In this document: positions 50,685-59,291 of the stretch, piece by piece | Position numbering within the stretch: position 1 is the first letter of the stretch | Layout: every line of letters begins with the position of its first letter | NCBI RefSeq assembly: GCF_033344935.1 | Contig: NZ_JAWPMM010000001.1 | Span: forward strand, 4,491,501 to 4,555,500 | DNA from: Reichenbachiella sp. | GTDB taxonomy: Bacteria; Bacteroidota; Bacteroidia; Cytophagales; Cyclobacteriaceae | Direction: 5' to 3' | DNA: 64,000 bases | Translations under genes and position numbers: made by a program | Notes under the pieces: generated by a model | What the model saw: the letters and a program-made list of their open reading frames with translations, nothing else | What the model was told of the DNA's origin: nothing | The model's database searches: none

Positions 50685-52145
50685 ATGCATACGGATGTAT
50701 TGAACCATTCCTCTTTAATCAATGAGGAAACAGATAAAGACTTTAGAATTGAAAGAGATTTTTTAGGGGAAAAAGAAATTTCCAATCAAAATCTCTATGG
50801 CGTGCAAACTACAAGAGCGCTAGACAATTTTCAAATTACCGGACTACCAATTTCCAATGAACCTTATATGATCAAAGCATTGGGATTGGTAAAAATGGCA
50901 GCAGCTCGAGCCAACATGGATTGCGGAGTATTGCCCGAAAACATTGGAAATGCTATCATCGAAGCTTCGAGACGAGTAGTTTCCGGAGCGGTAAATGATC
51001 AGTTTCCAACGGATCTGATCCAGGGAGGAGCCGGCACTTCAGTGAACATGAACGCCAATGAAGTGATAGCCAATCTGGCGTTGGAACAATTAGGCTTTGA
51101 AAAAGGGGATTACCAACACTGTGACCCAAACAACCATGTCAATTGCTCTCAGTCTACTAATGACGTGTACCCTTCCGCGTTTCGTATAGCGCTATTATTA
51201 CGAATGGAAACCTACCAAAGGGAGTTAAGTCAATTAGCTCAATCGTTTGTCAAAAAGGGAGAAGAATTTAAAGACGTCCTAAAGATGGGAAGAACGCAGC
51301 TACAAGATGCAGTTCCTATGAGCTTAGGAGATGAATTTAAAGGCTGGGCACACACCATTGAAGAAGAAATCACCCGATTGGACGAAAGTAAGAAACTCAT
51401 TCAAGAAATCAATATGGGAGCCACGGCCATCGGCACTAAGGTGAATGCCCCAGATGGCTACCCAGAACTGGTATGTGACTACCTGGCACAATTTTCCGGC
51501 TTACCCCTCCGACTATCTGAAAATTTGATTGAAGCAACTTCAGACACCGGTGCCTATGTACAACTTTCCGGAGTGCTGAAACGAAGTGCCGTAAAAGTCT
51601 CCAAAATTTGTAATGATCTACGCTTGTTGTCATCAGGGCCAAGAACCGGACTGAATGAAATCAACTTGCCACAATTGCAACCGGGATCTTCGATCATGCC
51701 GGGCAAGGTAAATCCTGTAATTCCCGAAGTAGTCAATCAGACTGCCTACTATGTGATTGGAGCCGATGTAACGGTGACCATGGCCTCTGAGGCTGGTCAA
51801 CTCCAGCTCAATGTGATGGAACCTGTGATTGCCTTCAGCCTTTTCACATCCATGCAGTGGATGACCAATGCCTGCCAAACATTGAGGATGAAGTGCATTG
51901 ATGGCATTACGGCCAATGCCGCTCATACCCAGGAGATGGTCATGAACAGTATAGGTATTGTAACCCTGCTGAACCCGATGCTGGGCTATCAGACTTGTGC
52001 AGGCATTGCCAAAGAAGCGCTGGCTACCAAGAAAACCATTCATCAACTGGTAGTGGAAGATAAGAAGTTGCTGAATCAAGCAGAATGGGACCAATTGTTT
52101 TCTTCAGAAAACCTGATCAGACCCAAATACTTTAAGAAACATTAA
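50685..52145 (+). CDS. aspA: Aspartate ammonia-lyase
   Basis: 486 residues; fumarase/aspartase superfamily. The signature GSSIMPGKVNPVIPEV (residues about 326-341) is intact, as are RIERDFLGEKEI near the N-terminus, GGAGTSVNMNANEVIAN and QSTNDVYPSAFRIA; the N-terminal DxLGExxI and GxQTxRAxxNF pattern favours aspartase over fumarase. Converts L-aspartate to fumarate and ammonia, providing the Asp-degrading half of beta-Asp-Arg use. Co-directional with the Lrp gene. ATG 50685 was chosen over GTG 50682. Ends at a good terminator shared with the convergent SGNH gene. Confidence 0.95.
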   Translation: MHTDVLNHSSLINEETDKDFRIERDFLGEKEISNQNLYGVQTTRALDNFQITGLPISNEPYMIKALGLVKMAAARANMDCGVLPENIGNAIIEASRRVVSGAVNDQFPTDLIQGGAGTSVNMNANEVIANLALEQLGFEKGDYQHCDPNNHVNCSQSTNDVYPSAFRIALLLRMETYQRELSQLAQSFVKKGEEFKDVLKMGRTQLQDAVPMSLGDEFKGWAHTIEEEITRLDESKKLIQEINMGATAIGTKVNAPDGYPELVCDYLAQFSGLPLRLSENLIEATSDTGAYVQLSGVLKRSAVKVSKICNDLRLLSSGPRTGLNEINLPQLQPGSSIMPGKVNPVIPEVVNQTAYYVIGADVTVTMASEAGQLQLNVMEPVIAFSLFTSMQWMTNACQTLRMKCIDGITANAAHTQEMVMNSIGIVTLLNPMLGYQTCAGIAKEALATKKTIHQLVVEDKKLLNQAEWDQLFSSENLIRPKYFKKH

Positions 52146-52155
52146 CCCAAAACAG

Positions 52156-52190
52156 AACCCCTGAAGGCCATGCCTGAGGGGGTTATTTTT
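52156..52190 (+). terminator. Terminator between convergent aspA and SGNH hydrolase gene
   Basis: AACCCC ... GGGGGTT arms (about 52156-52184, with AGGC/GCCT extending the stem inward) followed by TTATTTTT. It lies 10 bases after the aspA stop and overlaps the stop of the minus-strand SGNH gene. Confidence 0.75.
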
Positions 52191-52881
52191 CAATCAAACT
52201 CTCAAAAATGACTTCTGCAGCGATCTGACTCCCGGCCAATGAAGGGTGGTGCTGATCGGAATCATAATAAGAATAATCACCAGTTTCATCTATATATTCC
52301 TTCCAAGCAATTCCGACCGGACACAAAATAGCATCAAGACCTGAGGCAACATCTCGGTAGTTTCGAATGACCTCGTTAAATCTGTGATAATTATTAACTG
52401 AAGGCCACACCATGAAGAAGGCCAGTTTCGCGTTATATCCATCGCACTGTTCTTTTATTTTCGTGCCATATTTAATCATATTGGCCCTTCCATTTAGACT
52501 GGCTGAAGTACCCTCTTGTATCACAACAAAATCAAAGAGTCCTGACGCTATTTCATTCTGTAGGATTCCATTATTCCAATGCCTCTCCAGTGTATATCCA
52601 CCTGTAGTAACGGACCTAACTCCAATGTCTAATCCCTTCCTTTCACCCTCAATTACTACCAAACCTGGAAGATCATTGTAAATAGTCAGGCTATTGCCTA
52701 CAAACAAAATATTATAGTCAGTGACTGATAAATCAGGACCTTCATTTATTGATATGTTGGGTTTGGAATTATTTACCGCACTTGAGTTTGGTTCAGGATC
52801 ATGGTTGCACCCAGTCAAACCTATAAAAAACTGGAGAGCAAAGAGAATGATCCATTTGTGGTTGGTTTTGCTCATTTTCAT
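52183..52881 (-). CDS. SGNH/GDSL-type hydrolase lipoprotein
   Basis: About 232 residues from ATG 52881 (ATG 52875 also possible; an ATG at 52911 would add ten non-signal residues). Lipobox FIGLTGC. SGNH blocks: FVGNSLTIYNDLPGL (block I Ser), FDFVVIQEGTSA, and the C-terminal DxHH-type DSDQHHPSLAGSQIAA carrying the catalytic Asp and His. Family members are esterases/acyl hydrolases, often acting on acylated glycans or peptidoglycan. About 45% alike by eye to the next gene upstream, a tandem duplicate; the two are 113 bases apart. Confidence 0.85.
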   Translation of the reverse strand: MKMSKTNHKWIILFALQFFIGLTGCNHDPEPNSSAVNNSKPNISINEGPDLSVTDYNILFVGNSLTIYNDLPGLVVIEGERKGLDIGVRSVTTGGYTLERHWNNGILQNEIASGLFDFVVIQEGTSASLNGRANMIKYGTKIKEQCDGYNAKLAFFMVWPSVNNYHRFNEVIRNYRDVASGLDAILCPVGIAWKEYIDETGDYSYYDSDQHHPSLAGSQIAAEVIFESLIEK

Positions 52882-52993
52882 TTGTCGTTTTGAATCTAAC
52901 ATGATTACCATACAAAACCCTTAAAAAGCTTGATCAAACAGAAACGCACTTAATTAATTCCAATCTATACTATTTTCCTTTTGCATTCATAAG

Positions 52994-53677
52994 TTAAAAC
53001 AAAGTATTGTAGATCACATCTGCAGCCACCTGACTCCCTTTGAGAGAAGGGTGAAAACCATCAGAGCCATAATAGGAAAAATCATTTGTATCATCGAAAT
53101 GTTTTTTCCAAACCCTACCCACCGGACAAAGTAGAGCCTCATTCAATGATGCTGCATCTTCATGATTCTTTATCACTCCATCAAAAGTATGATAATACGT
53201 CCTCGATGGCCAGACCATATAATAGGCCAACTCCCCGCCATATTCATCACACAGGACTTTGATTTTCTTACCGTATTCTATTAGCACTTCCCTTCCAAAA
53301 GCCTGAGACGAGGGGCCTTGTTGCACCACTACAAAATCGTATTGTGCTGTTGCGATTTCCTGTTGTATGACGCCATCGTTCCAATGATCAATTAAGGCGT
53401 AATTGCCCTTTACAACAGATTTAACTCCTATATCTACCCCCTTTTCTTCTGCTAAATTTCTTACCAATCCAGGTAAGTCATTCGAGTAAGTAAGACTGTT
53501 ACCTATGAACAAAATGTTATAATCTGTGTTTTGCAGATCCGGATCATTGTCGGCTGGAACTATGGGGTCTGCTATTGGTGATACTTTGGGGTCATTATTG
53601 CTTTCGCCGAAGCAACTGGACAGGATGAGACAAAGTAGTAGCGCAGCAGCTACTAGAGCAAACTTAAAAATTTTCAT
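52994..53677 (-). CDS. SGNH/GDSL-type hydrolase lipoprotein, paralogue
   Basis: 227 residues with signal peptide and lipobox LILSSC (Cys22). Catalytic blocks match its neighbour: FIGNSLTYSNDLPGL (Ser), YDFVVVQQGPSSQ, and YGSDGFHPSLKGSQVAA (Asp/His). Here the residue pair before the catalytic His is Gly-Phe instead of His in the paralogue. Envelope esterase or acyl hydrolase of unknown substrate. No operon partner other than its copy is apparent. Confidence 0.85.
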   Translation of the reverse strand: MKIFKFALVAAALLLCLILSSCFGESNNDPKVSPIADPIVPADNDPDLQNTDYNILFIGNSLTYSNDLPGLVRNLAEEKGVDIGVKSVVKGNYALIDHWNDGVIQQEIATAQYDFVVVQQGPSSQAFGREVLIEYGKKIKVLCDEYGGELAYYMVWPSRTYYHTFDGVIKNHEDAASLNEALLCPVGRVWKKHFDDTNDFSYYGSDGFHPSLKGSQVAADVIYNTLF

Positions 53678-53828
53678 TGTTGAATAATTTTGTTAGAAAC
53701 TAATTTGCTCTTCGGTTATGATCATAACAACGGTCTTCCTGATTCCCCTACATTTTGTTATATCAATAGCAACCATCACTTTTCGGAAGGGTCTTTTCTT
53801 CACCATTCAGCATTGTTACTTAGGCTTG

Positions 53829-53844
53829 TGACATCTTTTGACAT
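53829..53844 (+). promoter_or_regulatory. TGACAT direct repeat, 10-bp phased, probable response-regulator site
   Basis: TGACATCTTTTGACAT: two TGACAT half-sites starting exactly 10 bases apart, 75 bases before the permease gene. The same arrangement occurs at 58650-58665. Direct repeats spaced by one helical turn are the usual target of OmpR-family regulators, and one is encoded at 57955-58644 in this operon. Confidence 0.65.
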
Positions 53845-53918
53845 TCTCAAACAAGGATTGAAATAATTTAGAAGACAGTATAGCCAAACCATCGTTTCTT
53901 TGACCAAACGCCAAACTC

Positions 53919-56330
53919 ATGATCAAAAACTATCTACTCATTACCATCCGCAACCTGCTCAAAAACAAAAACTATGTAATCATCAATACCCTGGGATTAG
54001 GTATTGCCATGGCTTGTTGTTTGACAGCCTATATACTCATCGCCTTCAATATTGAATTTGATGACTTTCACGATGACAACAAAGTAAAAAACATCTTCCG
54101 AGTCCACTCACATGTGGTTATTAATGGGTCTGACTTCAGGCAGGCTGTGAGTACTCCTTCGCCAGTAGGCCCAATGGCCACTGCAGATATTGCTGGCATC
54201 AAAAGACACTTAAGATACGCTGGCAGCCAAGGTGGTGGCGCGAGCGTAAGCTATATTAATGAATCCACCAACATCAACAATACATTTGGAGAGTATGTGA
54301 CCTTTGCGGATAGTACGTTGTTTGATTTTTTTGATTTCCCACTACTTGCCGGAAATCACAAAGCATTCAAAAACTTGCACAGCATCTTCCTCAGTGAAAG
54401 AATTGCCAAAAAATATTTCGGTGATGAAGACCCGATAGGAAAGGTACTCACCCTAAGCTTTGCTCGTGGCATAGTGAAAAAAGTAATCGTAGGTGGGGTC
54501 TTGGCTAAAATACCAGTCAACAGCTCCATTCAACTTCCGATGGTCATGCGCTTCGAACATTTCGAGGAAATGCGTGCGCTGGACCAACCCGCTTGGGGAG
54601 ACTGGAATGTGCCGGCCACGTTCTTTGAACTAGAAGACCCTTCGGTAGCTCATCAGATCACTCCTTATTTTGACAAATACCTTCCTCAAAGAAATGAAGC
54701 ATTTAGAGAGCAAGTGGTCGAACGTGTCACCTTAGAACCCTTTAAATCTAGAATTGATCCTACAGTACTCACCTGGAGTTATGTAAACAGTGTTATTGAA
54801 ATAGAGCCGCTACTCATTTTTATTGTTTTGGCTACCATGATTATGCTGATCGCCTGTTTTAATCTGACTAACACCTCCATTGCGATGATGGCCAACAGAC
54901 TCAAAGAAATCGGAGTCAGAAAATCATTAGGGGCCAACAAGCAACAGATCATTGTTCAATTCTTATTGGAGACCGTCATTATGGCCTTGCTTGCTTTAGT
55001 TGCCGGGTATGTGATGTCAATGATAATCGTTCCTGAATTCACAGCTATGTGGGAGTTGCCTTATGGTCTGGAAGACTTAAGTGGTTCGAATCTGATTATT
55101 ACTCTTTTTCTGTTGGTACTAATTACGGCTGTCTTAGCTGGAGCCTATCCTGCATTGTTTAGTTCGAAACTCAACACGATTTCATTACTCAAAGGAAAAG
55201 TACAGGTCAAAGGCACCAACTTCCTCACGCGGTCATTAGTTTCTATTCAATTTGCGATTTCGGTGATCGTGCTCATCGGAGGTATTGTATTTATTCAAAA
55301 CACCAAGTTTCAGGAATCGATCGATTTTGGCTATCAAAAGGATCAGTTGATGCTCGTGGATATTAAAAGCGAAAAGGAATATCAAGCATTGGCTGCTAAA
55401 GCGCGGCTAAACCCAAAAATTGTAGAAGTGGGCTCTACCGAACATCAAATTGGCTTCAGTTCTTACCCCAATCCTATTTCTTTTCAAGGAGAGGAAATAG
55501 AAGTTAGACATTTGGAGTTTGGAGAAAACTATTTTGAAACCATGAACTTCAATTTCATTCAGGGTAGACCCTTAGACTATTCCAAAGCCAATGATTTTAA
55601 TGAAGGTGCTGTGGTAAGCAGGCAGTTTCTGAAAACCTTAAATATTCAAGGGGACCCTATTGGTCAGTATGTGACGGTAAGAGAACAAAAGAAAAAGATT
55701 GTAGGTGTAATCGAAGATTTCGTTGATAATATCTTCCGATCAAAAGAACCTGAACCTTACATTTTTTACGCCACTGTAGGCGATAGATGGAGAAATTTGA
55801 TCGTACGAGCGGAAGCCAAGGACTTGGGAGAAGTGAATGATTTTCTGGAGCAGCAATGGAAACAAATGTATCCCACCAAACCATATTCCAGTCATTATCA
55901 AGAGGACATTCTACTCGCAGAAAGCAATCAGACGAACGGAAACCTGGAGAAAATATTCCTTTTCCTTACCATCTTAGGAGGATTGCTCTCCGCCTCAGGC
56001 ATTTACTCTTTGGCTTCATTGAATATTGCCAAAAGAACCAAAGAATTGGGCATCAGAAAAGCTTTAGGTGCTACTATGCAAAATATTCTATTTCTATTGA
56101 ACAAAGAATTTGTCATCATTTTAGTGATCGCCGGCTTGCTCGGCAGCGTAGGTGGCTACTATGGCGCAACTTGGATTTTGGATTTGATTTATGCCTTTCA
56201 TATTCCGATAAAATTTACTCCGGTTGCGCTAAGTGCCTTCGCTATATTTATAATCGGCATCGCCACTACGAGTATCACTATTTATCGAGGTGCTAGAGCA
56301 AATCCTGTGGATACATTGCGTAATGAATAG
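53919..56330 (+). CDS. FtsX/MacB-type ABC transporter permease
   Basis: 803 residues. Plan: N-terminal span (about 17-40) after NYLLITIRNLLKNKNYVIIN, a large periplasmic MacB_PCD domain, three spans (about 285-400) with ANRLKEIGVRKSLGANKQQI, a second MacB_PCD domain, and three C-terminal spans with NIAKRTKELGIRKALGATMQ. The two GVRKSLGA/GIRKALGA motifs mark the duplicated FtsX halves. No ATPase gene is adjacent, common for this Bacteroidota type. Function: mechanotransmission or export (peptide, lipoprotein or drug). Upstream of a histidine kinase and regulator, so it may be involved in sensing or be their target. Confidence 0.9.
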   Translation: MIKNYLLITIRNLLKNKNYVIINTLGLGIAMACCLTAYILIAFNIEFDDFHDDNKVKNIFRVHSHVVINGSDFRQAVSTPSPVGPMATADIAGIKRHLRYAGSQGGGASVSYINESTNINNTFGEYVTFADSTLFDFFDFPLLAGNHKAFKNLHSIFLSERIAKKYFGDEDPIGKVLTLSFARGIVKKVIVGGVLAKIPVNSSIQLPMVMRFEHFEEMRALDQPAWGDWNVPATFFELEDPSVAHQITPYFDKYLPQRNEAFREQVVERVTLEPFKSRIDPTVLTWSYVNSVIEIEPLLIFIVLATMIMLIACFNLTNTSIAMMANRLKEIGVRKSLGANKQQIIVQFLLETVIMALLALVAGYVMSMIIVPEFTAMWELPYGLEDLSGSNLIITLFLLVLITAVLAGAYPALFSSKLNTISLLKGKVQVKGTNFLTRSLVSIQFAISVIVLIGGIVFIQNTKFQESIDFGYQKDQLMLVDIKSEKEYQALAAKARLNPKIVEVGSTEHQIGFSSYPNPISFQGEEIEVRHLEFGENYFETMNFNFIQGRPLDYSKANDFNEGAVVSRQFLKTLNIQGDPIGQYVTVREQKKKIVGVIEDFVDNIFRSKEPEPYIFYATVGDRWRNLIVRAEAKDLGEVNDFLEQQWKQMYPTKPYSSHYQEDILLAESNQTNGNLEKIFLFLTILGGLLSASGIYSLASLNIAKRTKELGIRKALGATMQNILFLLNKEFVIILVIAGLLGSVGGYYGATWILDLIYAFHIPIKFTPVALSAFAIFIIGIATTSITIYRGARANPVDTLRNE

Positions 56331-56384
56331 ATAAATAAAGGTTCACAAATGTTTTACTTTTATTCGTCCAAATAAATCAATGCA

Positions 56385-57962
56385 ATGACCAAGGAAGTCC
56401 GAGCCTTATTTCTGATACTTATCATCACCGTAGCACCACTGATGATCTATGCTTTTATTCAAGTTAGATCTCTCGATGAAGATGAGCAAATGGCAAAAGC
56501 GGCCTATGAAAAACAGTTGGATGCGGTACTGTTTTCATTGAATCAATATGCCGATGACATGATGAATCGCTGGATGAGGCAACTAGCAGATAAGCAAAAT
56601 TCTCTTTCTGAAAATGTCAATGATTTGATCATTGGCAATGAATCTATCCAAATGATAGTATTGAGAAACTATAAAACAAAAGAGGATAGCATCTATGTCA
56701 ATGACTATGTAAGCATTAATGATAATACTTACGAAAAGGTGGATCAATGGTACAATACCAAGGACTCCGTAATCAACAGGCTTTCTGAATATCTCGAAGC
56801 AGGATTTCAAAAAATCCAACCAGCCGATGATTGGATGGCCATCGAAGAATTACGCCCAGATCAAACAGGAATTACAGTCATGATCTACGATGAAGATTCC
56901 GTGCTGCACAATGCCCTTTTTATATTAGAGAGAAAGTTTTGGATAGAACAAATCCTTGGTCTACAGATGCAAAAAATAGATCATGATGAGTTCACCATTG
57001 CGGTAGGTCATTGGCAAGAAGGTCAACAATGGCCTACCATTTTGTATCAAACCACTTTGTTTAGCCTAAAAAAGAATTTTACAAAAACCAATCTTTGGAT
57101 CCTGCCTAATACCTTTCTATTTATCCAACCCAAAGGCAAAAGCTATACTGAACTGATCCAATCAAGATCTCGTGATAATCTCTACTTGTTGCTCTTTTCA
57201 GTATTTGTGGTTTTGATTGGTATTTTTCTGATGATAAGAAACATTAAAAATACCCTCAAGGTAGCGCAGCTAAAATCTGATTTTGTGTCTAACGTCTCCC
57301 ATGAAATTAGAACACCACTTTCTCTCATACGCATGTATGCCGAAACGCTTATGCTAGGCCGTGTTCCATCAGAGGAAAAGAAAAAACAGTATTACTCTAC
57401 CATCCATCATGAATCGGGCAGGTTGACTTTCCTGGTTAATAATATCCTAGATTTTTCAAGAATTGAGGCCAACCGCAAGACCTATCGCTTTGAAGACAGC
57501 GACCTTAATATTTTGGTCGGTAGAATTTATGAAAATTTCAGCCATTACTTCACCGAGCACAATGTTGACTGCAATCTCAAGCAGTCACAAGATCCTCTTC
57601 CCGTTTTCGTAGACACCCAAGCTTTTGAAGAAGCGCTATCCAACCTAATCGAAAATGCCGTCAAATACGGCAATGGAAAAAACGAGATCGACCTATCTAC
57701 TTTTGTATCCAACGGCTATGCCTGTTGCAGCATCAGAGATCATGGTATTGGTATTTCTAAATCAGCTCAGAAATATATCTTCGATAAATTCTACCGAGTT
57801 GAAAGTGCATTGACTCAAAAAACCAAGGGCACCGGGCTTGGATTAAGCCTGGTGAAGCATATTATGGAATCACATCAAGGTGAAGTCATCGTAGAGTCCA
57901 AACCTAATCAGGGCAGTACTTTCACTTTGAAATTCCCACTAACAAAACAGCATCATGAATAA
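56385..57962 (+). CDS. Membrane sensor histidine kinase
   Basis: 525 residues. Span 1 (about 5-25), a periplasmic sensor region of about 240 residues without recognised family, span 2 (about 268-286, LYLLLFSVFVVLIGIFLMI), then HisKA (FVSNVSHEIRTPLSLIRMY, phospho-His), and HATPase with N-box NLIENAVKYGNG, G1 DHGIGIS and G2 GTGLGLSLVKHIMESH. All catalytic boxes are intact. It overlaps the response regulator by eight bases, so they form a coupled pair, and it follows the permease by 54 bases. Confidence 0.94.
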   Translation: MTKEVRALFLILIITVAPLMIYAFIQVRSLDEDEQMAKAAYEKQLDAVLFSLNQYADDMMNRWMRQLADKQNSLSENVNDLIIGNESIQMIVLRNYKTKEDSIYVNDYVSINDNTYEKVDQWYNTKDSVINRLSEYLEAGFQKIQPADDWMAIEELRPDQTGITVMIYDEDSVLHNALFILERKFWIEQILGLQMQKIDHDEFTIAVGHWQEGQQWPTILYQTTLFSLKKNFTKTNLWILPNTFLFIQPKGKSYTELIQSRSRDNLYLLLFSVFVVLIGIFLMIRNIKNTLKVAQLKSDFVSNVSHEIRTPLSLIRMYAETLMLGRVPSEEKKKQYYSTIHHESGRLTFLVNNILDFSRIEANRKTYRFEDSDLNILVGRIYENFSHYFTEHNVDCNLKQSQDPLPVFVDTQAFEEALSNLIENAVKYGNGKNEIDLSTFVSNGYACCSIRDHGIGISKSAQKYIFDKFYRVESALTQKTKGTGLGLSLVKHIMESHQGEVIVESKPNQGSTFTLKFPLTKQHHE

Positions 57963-58644
57963 GATTTTAGTAGTAGACGACGAACCTGCCATGCGCCAGG
58001 GGTTGGCAGACAACCTTTTGTTTGAAGGCTATCAGGTAGATCAAGCGGAAGATGGTAAAGTTGCGCTAGATAGACTCAAGGCACAGTCCTATGATTTGGT
58101 GGTATTAGACGTTATGATGCCGGAATTGTCGGGGTTTGACGTTTGCAAAAAATTGAGAATGGAAGGCAACAAGGTACCCGTGATTTTACTCACCGCCAAG
58201 GGTGAAGAAATAGATCGTGTGCTGGGATTGGAACTCGGAGCCGACGACTACATTACCAAACCTTTTAGCCTACGAGAGCTATTGGCCCGAGTAAAGGCAG
58301 TGCTCAGAAGAACGCAACAAAACTCGGACACTGGACCCAGACAATTTGAGACCATAGGATTGATGGAAGTTGATTTCAAAAACTTTGTGGCTAGAATAAA
58401 TCACGAAGAGGTCAAACTATCACACAGAGAATTTGAAGTCTTGAAGTTCCTGAAAGATCATCAACAAGAGATCGTAAGTCGAGACGAATTGCTTAAGAAT
58501 ATCTGGAAGTATGATGAATTTCCAACCACACGTACGGTCGACAATTTTATATTAAGACTTAGACAAAAGATTGAAACCAACCCTAACGACCCAAAGATCA
58601 TATTAACCGTGCATGGGATGGGTTATAAAATGATTGGAGACTGA
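57955..58644 (+). CDS. OmpR-family response regulator
   Basis: 229 residues: receiver domain with acidic pocket DDEP, phospho-acceptor Asp in VVLDVMMPELSG (about residue 53), switch Lys in YITKPFSLRELLARVKAVLRR; C-terminal winged helix (VKLSHREFEVLKFL, TRTVDNFILRLRQKI, VHGMGYKMIGD). Partner of the preceding kinase. Predicted targets are the permease operon and the retropepsin gene, both preceded by 10-bp phased TGACAT repeats. Confidence 0.95.
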   Translation: MNKILVVDDEPAMRQGLADNLLFEGYQVDQAEDGKVALDRLKAQSYDLVVLDVMMPELSGFDVCKKLRMEGNKVPVILLTAKGEEIDRVLGLELGADDYITKPFSLRELLARVKAVLRRTQQNSDTGPRQFETIGLMEVDFKNFVARINHEEVKLSHREFEVLKFLKDHQQEIVSRDELLKNIWKYDEFPTTRTVDNFILRLRQKIETNPNDPKIILTVHGMGYKMIGD

Positions 58645-58649
58645 TGATT

Positions 58650-58696
58650 TGACATCTTGTGACATCTGTTTACTGGCGGGTGACACACGGTAACAT
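58650..58696 (+). promoter_or_regulatory. Cluster of four TGACAT-like half-sites before the retropepsin gene
   Basis: TGACAT at 58650 and 58660, then TGACAC at 58681 and TAACAT at 58691: two pairs, each with 10-base start-to-start spacing, and about 30 bases between the pairs. The first pair resembles the one upstream of the permease (53829-53844). The site begins six bases after the response-regulator stop, so it is likely a separate promoter for the retropepsin and jelly-roll genes. Confidence 0.6.
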
Positions 58697-58742
58697 GAAC
58701 GATTGTTATTTTGAATTATTCAATAACAAAAAACTCAAAATC

Positions 58743-59291
58743 ATGAAAAGTCTAATATTAATTATTGCAACAATAGGATCTGTAATAGGTACTATCCAAG
58801 CACAAAACTATGAAACAGTAGAAGCGAAGTATAGAGGAAAACCAATTATTCAAATGACACTAAATGACAAAAAGACTTGGGTATTGCTTGATACAGGATC
58901 TGAATATACCGTGCTGGATACAGGAGCAAAGAAAAAGTACGGATTTTATGTAAGCGCTTCAAATGCAAATACGCTTAACATCTCTGGCCTTAGTTCTACG
59001 AATAATCGATTGTATGAAACTTCTCGAGCCTCACTCAAATTTGGCCATGTTCAGCTCAAGGGTCCCACATATGCCTTCAACCTTTCGACGGTTGCTACCT
59101 CTATACAAAGAAGGACTGGCAAAAGAATAACAGCCATCATAGGCACTCACATGATGCGAAATCATGGTTTTGTTCTCGACATGAGTACGGGAACAGCTTC
59201 CATCAAGGTGAAACCCAAGAAGAAAAGAGGAGAACGAAAGTTTGAGACAGAAGAAGTTATTATTGCTAAAAATGCCAATTCAAAACGATGA
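58743..59291 (+). CDS. Retropepsin-like aspartic protease, exported
   Basis: 182 residues from ATG 58743; a longer frame (58659) would run through the TGACAT sites and lacks a signal peptide. Signal peptide to about GTIQAQ. Clan AA fold: catalytic DTGS in TWVLLDTGSEYTVLD, and the later IIGTHMMRNHGFVLDMSTGTAS, where hydrophobic-hydrophobic-Gly and the D-x-x-x-x-x-I pattern fit retropepsin-like bacterial proteins. Single-domain members act as dimers. Basic C-terminus (KPKKKRGERK). Overlaps the next gene by four bases. Substrate unknown; envelope protein processing is a guess. Confidence 0.8.
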   Translation: MKSLILIIATIGSVIGTIQAQNYETVEAKYRGKPIIQMTLNDKKTWVLLDTGSEYTVLDTGAKKKYGFYVSASNANTLNISGLSSTNNRLYETSRASLKFGHVQLKGPTYAFNLSTVATSIQRRTGKRITAIIGTHMMRNHGFVLDMSTGTASIKVKPKKKRGERKFETEEVIIAKNANSKR

